Shown: positions 18,278-28,013 of the stretch, piece by piece
Layout: each line of letters opens with the position of its first letter
Position numbering within the stretch: position 1 is the first letter of the stretch
Assembly (NCBI RefSeq): GCF_014640255.1
Contig: NZ_BMGP01000008.1
Span: 16,741-80,740, forward strand
Source: Subtercola lobariae
GTDB lineage: Bacteria > Actinomycetota > Actinomycetes > Actinomycetales > Microbacteriaceae
Reading direction: 5' to 3'
DNA length: 64,000 nucleotides
Made by a program: the position numbers and the translations under genes
Notes under the pieces: generated by a model
Seen by the model: only the letters and a program-made list of their open reading frames with translations
Told to the model about the DNA's origin: nothing
The model's database searches: none

Positions 18278-19393
18278 GTGGCTGACCACTACGACGTTCT
18301 CGGCGTCGAGCGCACTGCGACTCCCGACGAGATCAAGAAGGCCTACCGCAGGCTGGCCCGTGAGCTGCACCCTGACGTGAATTCGAATCCGGATGCCGAA
18401 GAGCGCTTCAAGGCAGTGACCCACGCCTATGACGTTCTGAGTGATCCCGGGCAGCGCCAGAGCTACGATCGCGGGCCGCAGGCCGGTTTCGGCGGTGGTG
18501 GCGGGGGCGCTCAGGGATTCGGCGGGTTCGGCGACATCTTCGAAACGTTCTTCGGCGGCCAGCAGGGTGGTCAGCGCGGGCCTCGCTCGCGGGCCGAACG
18601 CGGTCAAGACGCCCTGCTGCGCGTCGAGGTCGACCTCGGCGAAGTCATCTTCGGCACGCACCGCGACCTCGAGGTCGACACCGCAATTCTCTGCGAGACC
18701 TGTCACGGTAGCTGCGCTCAGCCCGGCACGTCTGAGGTGACCTGCGACATCTGCCACGGAACGGGTCAGATCTCGCGCACCGTGCGTTCGCTGCTCGGCA
18801 ACGTTCTGACGAGCTCACCGTGCGGCACCTGCCGTGGCTTCGGAACGATCATCCCGGCGCCGTGTGTCACCTGCCAGGGTCAAGGGCGCGTGCGAGCTCG
18901 CCGCACAATTCCGGTCGACATTCCGGCCGGCGTCGACACTGGTCTGCGACTGCAGATGCCGTCTCAGGGCGAGGTCGGCCCCGCCGGCGGGCCGCAGGGC
19001 GACCTGTACCTCGAGGTCAAGGTGCGGCACCACGACATCTTCAGCCGAAACGGCGACGACATTCTGTGCACGCTCGAGGTGCAGATGTGGGATGCGGTGC
19101 TCGGCACGACCACCACGGTCAATGCGCTCGACGGCGACGTCGAGGTCGAACTGAAGCCGGGCATCCAGAGCTCTGAGGTTGTCACGGTGAAGTCGCGTGG
19201 CGTGACGAAGTTGCGCGGCGGTGGTCGCGGTGACCTCAAGATCGGCATTCAGGTGGTGACGCCCACGAAGCTCGACCACAAGCAGAAAGAGCTGGTCAAG
19301 CAGCTGGCCGCCGCGCACAAGTACCCCGCGCCCTCGCTCGGGCAGTTTCAACAGGGCCTCTTCTCGAAGCTGCGCGACCGGTTCTTGAACTGA
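18278..19393 (+). CDS. dnaJ: Chaperone DnaJ (type I)
   Basis: 371 aa co-chaperone that stimulates DnaK ATPase and delivers unfolded clients. J domain with HPD at residues 31-33, Gly/Phe-rich linker (about 68-95), four zinc repeats between about 138 and 208 (CETCHGSC, CDICHGTG, CGTCRGFG, CVTCQGQG), and two beta-barrel client domains. The first zinc repeat ends in GSC rather than the usual GSG, a small departure outside the metal cysteines. AAAGGAGAA lies 8-16 bases before the GTG start. The hrcA-linked DnaJ is the second actinobacterial paralogue (DnaJ2); the dnaK-grpE-dnaJ operon is not in the window. Confidence 0.96.
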   Translation: MADHYDVLGVERTATPDEIKKAYRRLARELHPDVNSNPDAEERFKAVTHAYDVLSDPGQRQSYDRGPQAGFGGGGGGAQGFGGFGDIFETFFGGQQGGQRGPRSRAERGQDALLRVEVDLGEVIFGTHRDLEVDTAILCETCHGSCAQPGTSEVTCDICHGTGQISRTVRSLLGNVLTSSPCGTCRGFGTIIPAPCVTCQGQGRVRARRTIPVDIPAGVDTGLRLQMPSQGEVGPAGGPQGDLYLEVKVRHHDIFSRNGDDILCTLEVQMWDAVLGTTTTVNALDGDVEVELKPGIQSSEVVTVKSRGVTKLRGGGRGDLKIGIQVVTPTKLDHKQKELVKQLAAAHKYPAPSLGQFQQGLFSKLRDRFLN

Positions 19394-19412
19394 CCGGTCT
19401 CGAAAGCATCGA

Positions 19413-19418
19413 TAGGCT
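19413..19418 (+). promoter_or_regulatory. -10-like TAGGCT, leaderless rsmE
   Basis: TAGGCT ends 6 bases before the GTG of rsmE. This suggests rsmE also has its own promoter besides any read-through from dnaJ. Confidence 0.45.
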
Positions 19419-19424
19419 CTGGGC

Positions 19425-20216
19425 GTGAGTTCTCTCTACCTGCGCGATGATTTGCGCGACATTCCGCACGACGTGAGCTGCGTCGTTTCGCTGCACGGCG
19501 ACGAACAGAAGCACGCCGTCAAGGTCAATCGGATGCGCGTGGGCGAAGAGACCAGCATCGGCGACGGGCGTGGCCTGTTGGTGCGTGGCCCGGTCATCGC
19601 CGTGTCTGCAACGGTTTTGAGCATTGCGGTGACGCAAGTGATCGACGAACCGGTGCCCGAGCTGACCATTTGGCTGGTTCAGGCCCTTGCCAAGGGCGAT
19701 CGTGACGAACTCGCCGTGCAGACGGCCACCGAGCTGGGTGTGAACGGTGTGGTGCCGTGGGCTGCCGAGCGTTCGGTGGTGCGCTGGGCGGGCGACAAGG
19801 TGGCGAAGGGTGTCGAGCGGTGGCGCACCATCGTGCGCGAGGCGACGAAGCAGTCGATTCGCGCCTGGGTTCCGGAGGTTGCGGGGCTGCATTCCACGAA
19901 AGATCTCTTGGCCCTCGCCTCGTCGACGTGCGTGCTGGTGCTCGAGCCGACTGCGGAGGTTTCGCTCAGCGATGTCGATCTCTCTGGGGTCATTCAGAGT
20001 GAGGTCGCCGGTGCGGGAGTGCCCCAAAACGCCGACCAGACGCTGCCCGACATCGTGCTCGTGGTGGGGCCAGAGGGCGGCATCAGCGAGCGCGAGCTCG
20101 ACGACCTCACGAAGGCGGGCGCCACGGCCGTGAAGCTGGGGGAGGGCATCCTGCGCACCTCGACGGCGGGGCCGGCCGCGCTCGTGGCGCTGAACGTGCT
20201 GCTGAAGCGCTGGTAG
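19425..20216 (+). CDS. rsmE: 16S rRNA (uracil-1498-N3) methyltransferase
   Basis: 263 aa SPOUT-class methyltransferase acting on U1498 in the decoding region of 16S rRNA. The N-terminal PUA-like part (about 1-75) is followed by the SPOUT domain with AKGDRDELAVQTATELGV, the SAM-binding VGPEGGISERELDDL loop near 210-224 and the knot segment LGEGILRTSTAGPAAL near 232-247. The position after dnaJ is conserved in actinobacteria. It starts 31 bases after dnaJ with no Shine-Dalgarno, consistent with the leaderless signal. Confidence 0.93.
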   Translation: MSSLYLRDDLRDIPHDVSCVVSLHGDEQKHAVKVNRMRVGEETSIGDGRGLLVRGPVIAVSATVLSIAVTQVIDEPVPELTIWLVQALAKGDRDELAVQTATELGVNGVVPWAAERSVVRWAGDKVAKGVERWRTIVREATKQSIRAWVPEVAGLHSTKDLLALASSTCVLVLEPTAEVSLSDVDLSGVIQSEVAGAGVPQNADQTLPDIVLVVGPEGGISERELDDLTKAGATAVKLGEGILRTSTAGPAALVALNVLLKRW

Positions 20217-20301
20217 TCGCTATCTCTTCCTGCACAAGCGTCACGCTACGTGGATTATCCACAGGGTGCCGCCTGGCGGGCGGCCTGTCAGCTGGGCCGC
20301 T

Positions 20302-20307
20302 TAAGAT
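20302..20307 (+). promoter_or_regulatory. -10-like TAAGAT before HIT gene
   Basis: TAAGAT ends 6 bases before the ATG; the gap GGAGGT is itself a Shine-Dalgarno-like sequence, so leaderless and leadered use cannot be separated by eye. Confidence 0.4.
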
Positions 20308-20313
20308 GGAGGT

Positions 20314-20682
20314 ATGTCAGCTTCAGCCGAACCGTCGATCTTCAGCCGCATTGTGGCGCGCGAGATTCCGGCCACCATTCTCGCCGAGACCGAGCGCGTG
20401 ATCGCCATAGCCGATATTGCTCCCAAGGCGCCGGTGCACATTCTCGTCGTGCCGAAGACAGAGCAGTACGCGAACGTGACAGAGCTCGCTGCGGGCGACC
20501 CCGGGCTTCTCGCCGAGGTCGTCGCCGTGTCGAATCAGCTTGCTGCCGAGCATTCCGACGGCGATTTTCGGCTCATCTTCAACTCCGGCCCCGGGGCCGG
20601 GCAAACCGTGTTTCATGTACACGCCCACGTACTGGCTTGGCCGGGCGGGGCTAGCGAAGAAGGATCACTTGGCACGTTCTGA
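20314..20682 (+). CDS. HIT family nucleotide-binding hydrolase
   Basis: 122 aa histidine-triad protein of the HINT branch, which hydrolyses purine nucleoside phosphoramidates and related adenylates. The triad HVHAHVLAW has His101, His103 and His105; FSRIVAREIPA at the N-terminus and APVHILVVPK are typical HINT segments. The extreme C-terminus GTF overlaps the phoH start by 14 bases. Its place ahead of phoH-ybeY-corC-era is conserved in many actinobacteria, but its in vivo substrate here is unknown. Confidence 0.92.
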   Translation: MSASAEPSIFSRIVAREIPATILAETERVIAIADIAPKAPVHILVVPKTEQYANVTELAAGDPGLLAEVVAVSNQLAAEHSDGDFRLIFNSGPGAGQTVFHVHAHVLAWPGGASEEGSLGTF

Positions 20683-21883
20683 CCATCAGGCGGCAGGCGG
20701 CGGTCTGCGTGCGAGCTCTCGGCCCCGAGCGGGCACCCTGTCTGACGCCGTCATCCACGTCGACGGGCTGGCCATGGTGCGTCTGCTCGGCCCGCAAGAC
20801 AGACTCGTCACTCTCGTCGAAAAGCAATACCCGAATGTGGGGCTGCACGTGCGAGGCAACGAGATCACGCTGCAGGGCCCCGAAGACGACGTGGAGTCGG
20901 CCAGACGCCTCGTCGAAGAACTCGTCGAGATGGTGCGAAACGGCAACGAAGAGCTGACCGAGATAGAGGTCACCGCCTCGGCGCGCATGCTCGATTCGGG
21001 TACGTCGCAGAGCCCGTCAGACGCGCTCGGCCAGCCGATCTTGAGTGCCCGCGGCCGCACGGTGCGTGCGAAGACGCTCGGTCAAAAGCAGTACGTCGAC
21101 GCTATCGACGAGAACACCATCGTGTTCGGCATCGGGCCGGCCGGCACTGGTAAGACCTACCTGGCCATGGCGAAGGCCGTTCAGGCGCTGCAGCGCAAAG
21201 AGGTCAACCGCATCATCCTGACCCGGCCCGCGGTTGAGGCTGGCGAGCGTCTCGGTTACCTGCCCGGCTCGCTGACCGACAAGATCGACCCCTATCTGCG
21301 CCCGCTGTTCGACGCCCTCAACGAAATGCTCGACCCCGAGGTGGTGCCGAAGCTGCTGGCCACGGGCACCATCGAGGTGGCACCGCTGGCGTACATGCGC
21401 GGTCGCACGCTCAACGACTCGTTCATCGTGCTCGATGAAGCGCAGAACACCACGCCCGAGCAGATGAAGATGTTTCTCACCCGGCTGGGTTTCGGCTCGC
21501 ACATGGTGGTCACCGGTGACATCACTCAGGTCGATCTGCCCATGGGCACCAGCGGGCTGCAGGTGGTTCGCGGGGTGCTCGACGGCATCGACGACATTCA
21601 CTTCGCTACGCTCACCAGCGCCGATGTGGTTCGGCATTCGCTGGTCGGTCAGATCGTCGACGCGTACACCGGGTACGAGCAGACTCAACTCGCCAATCGA
21701 GCCCAAGCCGCCGAGCGGCGAGCGACAGCGGCGGCCGTGGCGGCGGCGACAGTCGCGGCGCAAGCCGCGCAGGTGGCGCCGGTTGCGCAAGTGGCGCCGG
21801 CTGCGCAGGCGCCGCGGGATTCGGCTGCTGCGCCGGTGGCCCAGGCAGTACACGACGGCATGACCCAGGGAGACCCCGAATGA
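20669..21883 (+). CDS. phoH: PhoH-like ATPase
   Basis: 404 aa PhoH-family P-loop ATPase (PhoH/PhoL group), linked to RNA metabolism with YbeY. A KH-like N-terminal part (about 30-95) precedes Walker [16 protein letters not shown] (near 155-170), [16 protein letters not shown], Walker [16 protein letters not shown] and sensor [10 protein letters not shown]. The start is a TTG at 20669 with AAGGA 4-8 bases before it, overlapping the HIT gene; the upstream in-frame start at 20540 would lie deep inside that gene. The last ~70 residues are Ala/Val/Pro/Gln-rich, partly an 18-base direct repeat (21767-21802), and are not part of the ATPase. Confidence 0.93.
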   Translation: MARSDHQAAGGGLRASSRPRAGTLSDAVIHVDGLAMVRLLGPQDRLVTLVEKQYPNVGLHVRGNEITLQGPEDDVESARRLVEELVEMVRNGNEELTEIEVTASARMLDSGTSQSPSDALGQPILSARGRTVRAKTLGQKQYVDAIDENTIVFGIGPAGTGKTYLAMAKAVQALQRKEVNRIILTRPAVEAGERLGYLPGSLTDKIDPYLRPLFDALNEMLDPEVVPKLLATGTIEVAPLAYMRGRTLNDSFIVLDEAQNTTPEQMKMFLTRLGFGSHMVVTGDITQVDLPMGTSGLQVVRGVLDGIDDIHFATLTSADVVRHSLVGQIVDAYTGYEQTQLANRAQAAERRATAAAVAAATVAAQAAQVAPVAQVAPAAQAPRDSAAAPVAQAVHDGMTQGDPE

Positions 21884-22347
21884 GCATCGAAGTGAACAAC
21901 GAGTCGTCGATCGAGGTAGATGAGAACGCACTGCTGCGGCTCTCGACCTACGCGCTCGAGCAAATGCACGTGCATCCTGATGCCGAACTGGCGATCGTAC
22001 TGATCGACGAAGCCGCCATGGAGCAATTGCACGTGCAGTGGATGGACGAACCGGGCCCCACCGACGTGCTCAGCTTTCCGATGGACGAACTGCGCCCCGG
22101 CACCGAAGAGGCGCCGACGCCGCCCGGGCTGCTCGGCGACGTCGTGCTCTGCCCGCAGGTCGCGGAGTCGCAAGCGCAGGCCGCCGGCCACTCCACCCTC
22201 GATGAACTGCTGCTGCTGACCACGCACGGAATTCTGCATCTGCTCGGCTTCGATCACGCTGAGCCGGCCGAAGAAAAAGAGATGTTCGGCATTCAGGGCG
22301 ACATTTTGGTGGGCTTTGCCATGAAGGAGCGCCGCCGCCGCACATGA
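21880..22347 (+). CDS. ybeY: Endoribonuclease YbeY
   Basis: 155 aa zinc-dependent RNase involved in 16S rRNA 3'-end maturation and ribosome quality control. The metal motif [11 protein letters not shown] places His116, His120 and His126 as ligands, and [10 protein letters not shown] is the second conserved segment. ATGA overlap with phoH and with the next gene indicates translational coupling in a phoH-ybeY-corC-era operon. Confidence 0.96.
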   Translation: MSIEVNNESSIEVDENALLRLSTYALEQMHVHPDAELAIVLIDEAAMEQLHVQWMDEPGPTDVLSFPMDELRPGTEEAPTPPGLLGDVVLCPQVAESQAQAAGHSTLDELLLLTTHGILHLLGFDHAEPAEEKEMFGIQGDILVGFAMKERRRRT

Positions 22348-23642
22348 ACTCCCTCTCGCTCGTCGGCCCGTTCATCGCGGTTGCCATTGTGTTCGTCGTC
22401 TTAGGCGGCCTCTTCGCCTCCGCCGATGCCGCAATGACGTCTCTGTCGCGTGCCGACATGCTCGAGCTGGCCGAACACTCGCGTGCCAAACGCTCCCTGC
22501 GGGCCATCGCCGAAGACACCGGCGCGCACGTCAACGTGGTCAACTTCGTTCGAGTCGTGGTCGAAACGTCGGCTGCAGTGCTCGTGACCATTGCCTTGGC
22601 GTTCAGTCTCGACGAGATCTGGCTCGCCCTCGTGCTCTCGATTCTCATCATGACCGGGGTCTCGTTCGTGCTGGTCGGGTCGAGCCCACGCAGTGTCGGC
22701 CGCGTTCACTCCCGAACGGTGCTGCGGCTGACTGCAGTGCTCGTGCACTTCTTGCGGGTTCTGCTCGGGCCTATCGCGAACGCGCTCGTCGCCATCGGCA
22801 ACCGGGTCACGCCAGGGCGCCCTCGTTCGGCGACGTTCTCGTCTGAAGAACAGTTGCTCAGCATGGTCGATGAGGCGACCGAGCTCGACGTGCTCGAAGA
22901 AGACGACCGCGAACTGATCCATTCCATCATCGAGTTCAACGACACGGTGGTTCGCGAAGTCATGATTCCGCGCACCGACATGGTGACGGTCGAACAGGGC
23001 GCAACGGTCGGCCAGAGCATGGGGCTTTTTCTCAGCCGCGGGGTGAGCCGGATGCCCGTGGTCGCCGAATCGGTAGACGAGATCACGGGCATCCTGTACC
23101 TTCGCGACGCCGCGCGTCTCAGCCATGAGAAGCCGAAAAAGGTCGACGTGGTGACCGTGGCCGCGCTCGCGAAGCCGGCGCTGTTCATACCGGAGTCGAA
23201 GAAGGTCGACGATACGCTGCGACAGATGCAGCTCGAGTCGAACCACCTGGCCATGGTCGTCGACGAATACGGCGGAATCGCCGGGCTCGTGACACTCGAA
23301 GACCTCATCGAAGAACTCGTGGGCGACATCTCCGACGAATACGATCGTGAGGTCGTCGAGGTCGAAGAGCTGTCGATCGGTGTCTACCGAGTGAGCGCCC
23401 GCCTTCCGGTTGACGAACTCGGTGAGTTGTTCGGGCTCGAACTCGACGACGACGACGTCGACTCCGTGGGCGGCCTGCTCGGCAAGGCACTCGGCCGGTT
23501 GCCGGTGCAAGGCTCGGTCGCCGAGGTCGCGGGCCTCACCCTCACTGCCGAACGAACCGACGGCCGCCGCAAACGCATCAGCACGGTCATCGTGCAAAGA
23601 CAACCCGAACCACAGAAAACACCCGAAAAGGGGCTCGCATGA
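22344..23642 (+). CDS. Hemolysin-family CNNM/CorC membrane protein with CBS pair
   Basis: 432 aa membrane protein of the TlyC/CorC/CNNM family, thought to act in Mg2+/Co2+ transport. DUF21 membrane domain at about 1-145 with three to four helices, tandem CBS domains ([15 protein letters not shown] at about 210 and [27 protein letters not shown] region near 300-330, split across the pair), then a CorC_HlyC domain starting near 345 ([17 protein letters not shown]). The old name hemolysin does not imply toxicity. It overlaps ybeY by 4 bases and era by 4 bases. Confidence 0.9.
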   Translation: MNSLSLVGPFIAVAIVFVVLGGLFASADAAMTSLSRADMLELAEHSRAKRSLRAIAEDTGAHVNVVNFVRVVVETSAAVLVTIALAFSLDEIWLALVLSILIMTGVSFVLVGSSPRSVGRVHSRTVLRLTAVLVHFLRVLLGPIANALVAIGNRVTPGRPRSATFSSEEQLLSMVDEATELDVLEEDDRELIHSIIEFNDTVVREVMIPRTDMVTVEQGATVGQSMGLFLSRGVSRMPVVAESVDEITGILYLRDAARLSHEKPKKVDVVTVAALAKPALFIPESKKVDDTLRQMQLESNHLAMVVDEYGGIAGLVTLEDLIEELVGDISDEYDREVVEVEELSIGVYRVSARLPVDELGELFGLELDDDDVDSVGGLLGKALGRLPVQGSVAEVAGLTLTAERTDGRRKRISTVIVQRQPEPQKTPEKGLA

Positions 23643-24553
23643 TCGGCTCAGAAATCGTAGAAGACCCCGACTTCAGGGCGGGCTTCGTCTCGTTCGTCGG
23701 CCGGCCGAACGTCGGCAAATCAACCCTCACCAACGCGCTCGTGGGCGAGAAGGTCGCCATCACCAGCTCGAAGCCGCAGACCACACGGCGGGCGATTCGC
23801 GGCATTGTGCACCGCGCCGACGGCCAGCTCATTCTGGTCGACACCCCCGGCATGCACCGCCCGCGCACGCTGCTCGGCGAACGGCTGAACGCCGTGGTGC
23901 AAGACACCCTGGGCGATGTCGATGTGATCGGTTTCTGCGTTCCCGCCGACGAGAAGCTCGGCCCGGGCGACAAGTTCATCAACGAGCAGCTGGATGCGTT
24001 TCCTCGTGCCAAAAAGATCGCCATCGTCACCAAGATCGATGCGACATCGCGCCCGGCGGTGGCCGAGGCGCTGCTCGCCGTGTCGCAGCTGCGCGACTGG
24101 GAGGCCATCATTCCTATCTCGTCGACCAGCAACCTGCAGCTCGACATTCTGACGGCCGAGCTGATCAAGCTGCTGCCGAAGTCGGAGAAGCTCTACCCCG
24201 ACGACCAGAAGACCGACGAAGGCATCGAGGCGCGTGTCTCCGAGCTCATTCGTGAGGCGGCGCTCGAAGGCGTGCAAGACGAGCTGCCGCACTCCATCGC
24301 GGTGACCATCGACGACATGATCGAGCGCGACGACCGCGACCTGATCGAGATCTACGCGAACCTCTTCGTGGAGCGCGACAGTCAGAAGGGCATCATCATC
24401 GGCAAGTCGGGGGCACGGCTCGGCGAAGTCGGTGCGCGGGCCAGGGCCTCGATCGAACCACTTCTGGGCAAGCAGGTGTTTCTGAGCATCCGTGTGAAAG
24501 TCGCAAAAGACTGGCAGCGTGATGCGAAGCAGTTGGGCAGACTCGGATTCTGA
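23639..24553 (+). CDS. era: GTPase Era
   Basis: 304 aa GTPase that binds the 3' end of 16S rRNA during 30S assembly. G1 GRPNVGKS at 21-28, G3 DTPG, and a G4 written VTKID rather than NKxD (a known variation in Era relatives) are visible. The C-terminal KH domain contains IIIGKSGARLGEVGARARA. Length and layout are standard. ATG overlaps the CorC stop, completing the ybeY-corC-era group of 16S/30S maturation factors. Confidence 0.96.
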   Translation: MIGSEIVEDPDFRAGFVSFVGRPNVGKSTLTNALVGEKVAITSSKPQTTRRAIRGIVHRADGQLILVDTPGMHRPRTLLGERLNAVVQDTLGDVDVIGFCVPADEKLGPGDKFINEQLDAFPRAKKIAIVTKIDATSRPAVAEALLAVSQLRDWEAIIPISSTSNLQLDILTAELIKLLPKSEKLYPDDQKTDEGIEARVSELIREAALEGVQDELPHSIAVTIDDMIERDDRDLIEIYANLFVERDSQKGIIIGKSGARLGEVGARARASIEPLLGKQVFLSIRVKVAKDWQRDAKQLGRLGF

Positions 24554-24576
24554 AGAGTCGCGGCATGATTCACCGC

Positions 24577-24582
24577 TACCCT
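24577..24582 (+). promoter_or_regulatory. -10-like TACCCT, leaderless dapA
   Basis: TACCCT ends 6 bases before the GTG at 24589. It lies inside the reading frame that would result from the upstream ATG at 24565, so it helps decide the dapA start. Confidence 0.5.
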
Positions 24583-24588
24583 GTAGAC

Positions 24589-25593
24589 GTGGCTGTATCG
24601 ACCAATTCTGTGCGCAATTCTGAAACCAACCCGTTCGGGCAGGTGCTCGTCGCTCTCGTGACGCCCTTCACCGCCGACGGCGAAGTCGACTGGGTCAGCG
24701 TAGAGAAGCACATCGACACGGTGATCAACGACGGTGCCGATGGCATCGTGGTTTCGGGTACGACGGGCGAGACATCCACTCTCACCGACGCCGAGAAGAT
24801 TCGCCTGGTCGAGGTGGGCAAATCGGTCGCCGATGGCCGCGCGAAGATCATCACGGGCGGCGGCTCGAACGAAACGGCTCACGCCATGCAGCTCGCCAAG
24901 CAGAGCGAGAAGGCGGGCGCCGACGGCAACCTCGTGGTGACGCCGTACTACAACAAGCCGACGCAGGCGGGGGTGCTCACGCACTTTCGCATGATCGCCG
25001 ACGCCACCGATCTGCCAGTGATCTTGTACGACATTCCGGGCCGCACGGGCGTTCCCATCAGCTACGACACGATTCTGCGCGCGGCGAAGCACCCGAACAT
25101 CCTCGCCATCAAAGACGCGAAAGGCGACTTCAGCGAGGTCAGCCGAGTGCTGAACCAAACCGACCTCATGTACTTCTCGGGTGACGACTCGAACGTGCTG
25201 CCGCACCTCGCGGTGGGCGCTACCGGGCTCATCGGCGTGACGAACAACATCGCTGCGCGCCCGTACCGCATCATGATCGATGCGGTGAACGCGGGCGACC
25301 TGGCGACGGCGACAGAGATGCATAAGGCTCTCGAACCGCTCGTTCGAGCCACGATGACCCATGTACCGGGTACCGTTGCGGCCAAATACATCTTGCACGG
25401 CCTCGGGCGCATCTCAAGCCCCCGGGTCAGGCTTCCCCTCGTGGGCCCCGAAGAGTGGGAGGCAGCGAAGATCGAAGACGAAATCGATCTCGTGCGCACT
25501 ATTCCCGGGGTCTCGTTTCAGAACTTCCGCCCAGATCGCAATGCAGCTGCCGGTGGCGCATTGCCGAAAATTCCGGGCACCACGCGCGAATAA
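24589..25593 (+). CDS. dapA: 4-hydroxy-tetrahydrodipicolinate synthase
   Basis: 334 aa class I aldolase-fold enzyme that condenses pyruvate with aspartate semialdehyde, the first committed step to diaminopimelate and lysine. The domain begins at FGQVLVALVTPF; GTTGET is the substrate loop, TPYYNKP carries the catalytic tyrosine, and IKDAKGDFSEV carries the Schiff-base lysine (about Lys175). I choose GTG 24589 because a -10-like box lies 6 bases upstream; ATG 24565 would add eight residues. The RNase J gene follows 51 bases downstream, a pairing common in actinobacteria. Confidence 0.95.
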   Translation: MAVSTNSVRNSETNPFGQVLVALVTPFTADGEVDWVSVEKHIDTVINDGADGIVVSGTTGETSTLTDAEKIRLVEVGKSVADGRAKIITGGGSNETAHAMQLAKQSEKAGADGNLVVTPYYNKPTQAGVLTHFRMIADATDLPVILYDIPGRTGVPISYDTILRAAKHPNILAIKDAKGDFSEVSRVLNQTDLMYFSGDDSNVLPHLAVGATGLIGVTNNIAARPYRIMIDAVNAGDLATATEMHKALEPLVRATMTHVPGTVAAKYILHGLGRISSPRVRLPLVGPEEWEAAKIEDEIDLVRTIPGVSFQNFRPDRNAAAGGALPKIPGTTRE

Positions 25594-25644
25594 CGCGCGC
25601 TGGCTCACGCACCGAACCATGCTTTTCACACATTAGGAGGGCAT

Positions 25645-27321
25645 ATGCCCAACGCCGTATATCAACCTGCCAAACTCACGCGAGATACCCTGCGCGTCAT
25701 TCCCATCGGCGGTCTCGGTGAGATCGGCCGCAACATGACCGTCTTCGAGATCAACGGAAAACTGCTTATCGTCGACTGCGGCGTGCTCTTCCCCGAAGAG
25801 ACGCAGCCGGGCGTCGACCTGATTCTGCCCGACTTCTCGCTCGTTCGCGATCGCCTCAACGACGTGGTCGGAATCGTGCTCACGCACGGTCACGAAGACC
25901 ACATCGGTGCGGTGCCGTACCTGCTGCGCTTGAAGAACGATATTCCTTTGATCGGTTCGGGCTTGACCCTCGCGCTGGTCGAGGCGAAGCTCAAAGAGCA
26001 CCGCATCAAGCCCTACACCTTTCAGGTCGAAGAGGGCCAGACCGAGCACCTCGGCCCGTTCGAGCTCGAGTTCGTCGCTGTGAACCACTCGATTCCGGAT
26101 GCTCTGGCCGTCGCCATCAAGACCGTCGCCGGTGTCGTGCTGCACACCGGCGACTTCAAGATGGACCAGCTCCCTCTTGACGACCGCATCACCGATCTGC
26201 GGGCCTTCGCCCGGCTCGGCGAGGCCGGCGTCGATCTGTTCCTCGTCGACTCGACCAACGCCGACGTGCCCGGGTTCACCCCGTCAGAGCGCACGATCGG
26301 GCCGGTGCTCGACAGCGTCATCGCGCACGCCCCGCGACGCGTCATCGTGGCGAGCTTCTCCTCGCACGTGCACCGCGTGCAGCAGGTTCTGGATGCCGCA
26401 CACGCGAACGGGCGACGAGTGGCTCTGCTCGGACGTTCCATGGTGCGCAACATGGGCATCGCTGCTGAACTCGGGTACCTCAAGGTTCCCGACGGCGTGC
26501 TCGTCGACTTCAAGAAGGCCGGCGACATTCCCGACGACAAGATCGTCTACATGTCGACGGGATCGCAGGGCGAGCCCATGGCGGTGCTTTCGCGCATGGC
26601 CAACCTCGAACATCAGATCGAGGTCGGGCCGGGTGACACGGTCATCCTCGCGTCGTCGCTGATTCCCGGCAACGAGAACGCGGTCTACCGAGTCATCAAC
26701 GGGCTCACCAAGCTCGGTGCGACCGTCGTGCACAAGGGCAACGCGAAGGTGCATGTTTCCGGTCACGCGGCAGCGGGCGAGCTGCTCTACTGCTACAACA
26801 TCTTGAAGCCTCGCAACGTGCTGCCGGTGCACGGCGAATACCGTCACCTCGTCGCGAACGCTCAGCTCGCCATCGACACGGGCGTGCCGCGCGAGAACAC
26901 GATCCTCGCCGACGATGGCACCGTCATCGACCTCCGCGACGGCGTCGCGACCGTGGTGGGCCAGTACGATCTCGGCTTCGTCTACGTCGACGGCACGAGC
27001 GTCGGCGAGATCACCGACGACGACCTCAAAGACCGCCGCATCCTCGGCGAAGAAGGCTTCATCTCCATCATCGTGGTCGTCGAGGCGGGCACGGGTCGCA
27101 TCGTGGTCGGCCCCGAAATCCACGCCAAAGGTTTCGCCGAAGACGAGTCGGTCTTCGACAAGGTCAAGCCCAAAATCGCCGCCGCTCTCGCCGAAGCCGC
27201 GGGCAACGGCACCCGCGACACCCACGCCCTGCAGCAGGTCGTGCGCCGCACCGTGGGCCGCTGGGTGAACACCTCCTACCGTCGTCGCCCCATGATCGTG
27301 CCGGTAGTAATTGAGGCATAA
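25645..27321 (+). CDS. rnj: Ribonuclease J
   Basis: 558 aa metallo-beta-lactamase/beta-CASP RNase with 5'-3' exo- and endonuclease activity in mRNA decay and rRNA maturation. The metal motif HGHEDHIG gives His81, His83, Asp85 and His86; further ligands lie in NHSIPDA and HTGDFK. The beta-CASP part contains FSSHVHRVQQ and STGSQGEPMAVL, then HVSGHAAAGEL and LPVHGEYRH. The C-terminal domain is complete. TAGGAGGGC lies 3-11 bases before the ATG, so this gene has a strong normal ribosome binding site. Confidence 0.96.
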   Translation: MPNAVYQPAKLTRDTLRVIPIGGLGEIGRNMTVFEINGKLLIVDCGVLFPEETQPGVDLILPDFSLVRDRLNDVVGIVLTHGHEDHIGAVPYLLRLKNDIPLIGSGLTLALVEAKLKEHRIKPYTFQVEEGQTEHLGPFELEFVAVNHSIPDALAVAIKTVAGVVLHTGDFKMDQLPLDDRITDLRAFARLGEAGVDLFLVDSTNADVPGFTPSERTIGPVLDSVIAHAPRRVIVASFSSHVHRVQQVLDAAHANGRRVALLGRSMVRNMGIAAELGYLKVPDGVLVDFKKAGDIPDDKIVYMSTGSQGEPMAVLSRMANLEHQIEVGPGDTVILASSLIPGNENAVYRVINGLTKLGATVVHKGNAKVHVSGHAAAGELLYCYNILKPRNVLPVHGEYRHLVANAQLAIDTGVPRENTILADDGTVIDLRDGVATVVGQYDLGFVYVDGTSVGEITDDDLKDRRILGEEGFISIIVVVEAGTGRIVVGPEIHAKGFAEDESVFDKVKPKIAAALAEAAGNGTRDTHALQQVVRRTVGRWVNTSYRRRPMIVPVVIEA

Positions 27322-27392
27322 TTTTCGCTGAAGTGCCGTAATGGCGGGCCCCGGCCGGTGTCTCTCAGGTAAGACTCCTGAAAGGAACCCCC

Positions 27393-27875
27393 ATGACCCA
27401 CAAACTTCGCACCCGCCTCAGCGCCACCCTGCTCACCGGGGCTGCCACCGTGGCGCTCGCTTGCGCAGGCACAGCGACGGCCCAAGCCGACGTCGGCCAG
27501 CCGACGACATCGAACTATGTCGTGTTCACCGTTCTCGACCCGGGCGCAGTGAAGCCTGCCACAGCAGTGTTCGAGGGTGGTTTATTCGTGATTCCTCCGA
27601 CGATGGCTGCCAGCGACCTACAGCTGACCCTGCTTTGCGATGACGGGGTGCCATATCCGCTCACCTTCACGCGCTACGACAACGACCTGTCTTTTCGGGC
27701 AGACCTGCCGCTTCGGCTGGTCGGCCACACCTGCACCCTGACGTCGTTTCCGAAGAATGGGCAGACGGTGCTGTTCTCGACGCCCCACCCCGATGGTGAC
27801 AAGGGCGCTCACGTCACAAACGTCAACGGCCAGCTCGTGACGGTTGTTCCGCCAAGGCGCGGTGGGCAGTACTGA
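27393..27875 (+). CDS. Small secreted protein of unknown function
   Basis: 160 aa exported protein I do not recognise. A signal peptide (TRLSATLLTGAATVALACAGTATAQA, described here as positively charged start then hydrophobic core) spans about residues 1-32 with likely cleavage after AQA. The mature part is about 128 residues with beta-type composition and two cysteines (CDD near 86, CTLT near 111) that could form one disulfide. AAAGGAAC lies 6-13 bases before the ATG. It lies between rnj and ftsK, where many relatives have no gene, so it may be lineage-specific. Confidence 0.7.
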   Translation: MTHKLRTRLSATLLTGAATVALACAGTATAQADVGQPTTSNYVVFTVLDPGAVKPATAVFEGGLFVIPPTMAASDLQLTLLCDDGVPYPLTFTRYDNDLSFRADLPLRLVGHTCTLTSFPKNGQTVLFSTPHPDGDKGAHVTNVNGQLVTVVPPRRGGQY

Positions 27876-28001
27876 CCCTGATTCGGTCGTCTCGACACCA
27901 GGCTCTTGCGTCATCTGGCCACGGCGACGTCGCGATGAGGCGACGGATACGGAATCGGCGCGCTGCCGGAGCGGCTTCATCGCGAAACGGCGCGGCGACA
28001 G

Positions 28002-28007
28002 TAGCGT
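28002..28007 (+). promoter_or_regulatory. -10-like TAGCGT, leaderless ftsK
   Basis: TAGCGT ends 6 bases before the ftsK ATG; no Shine-Dalgarno is present. Confidence 0.45.
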
Positions 28008-28013
28008 AGGCGC

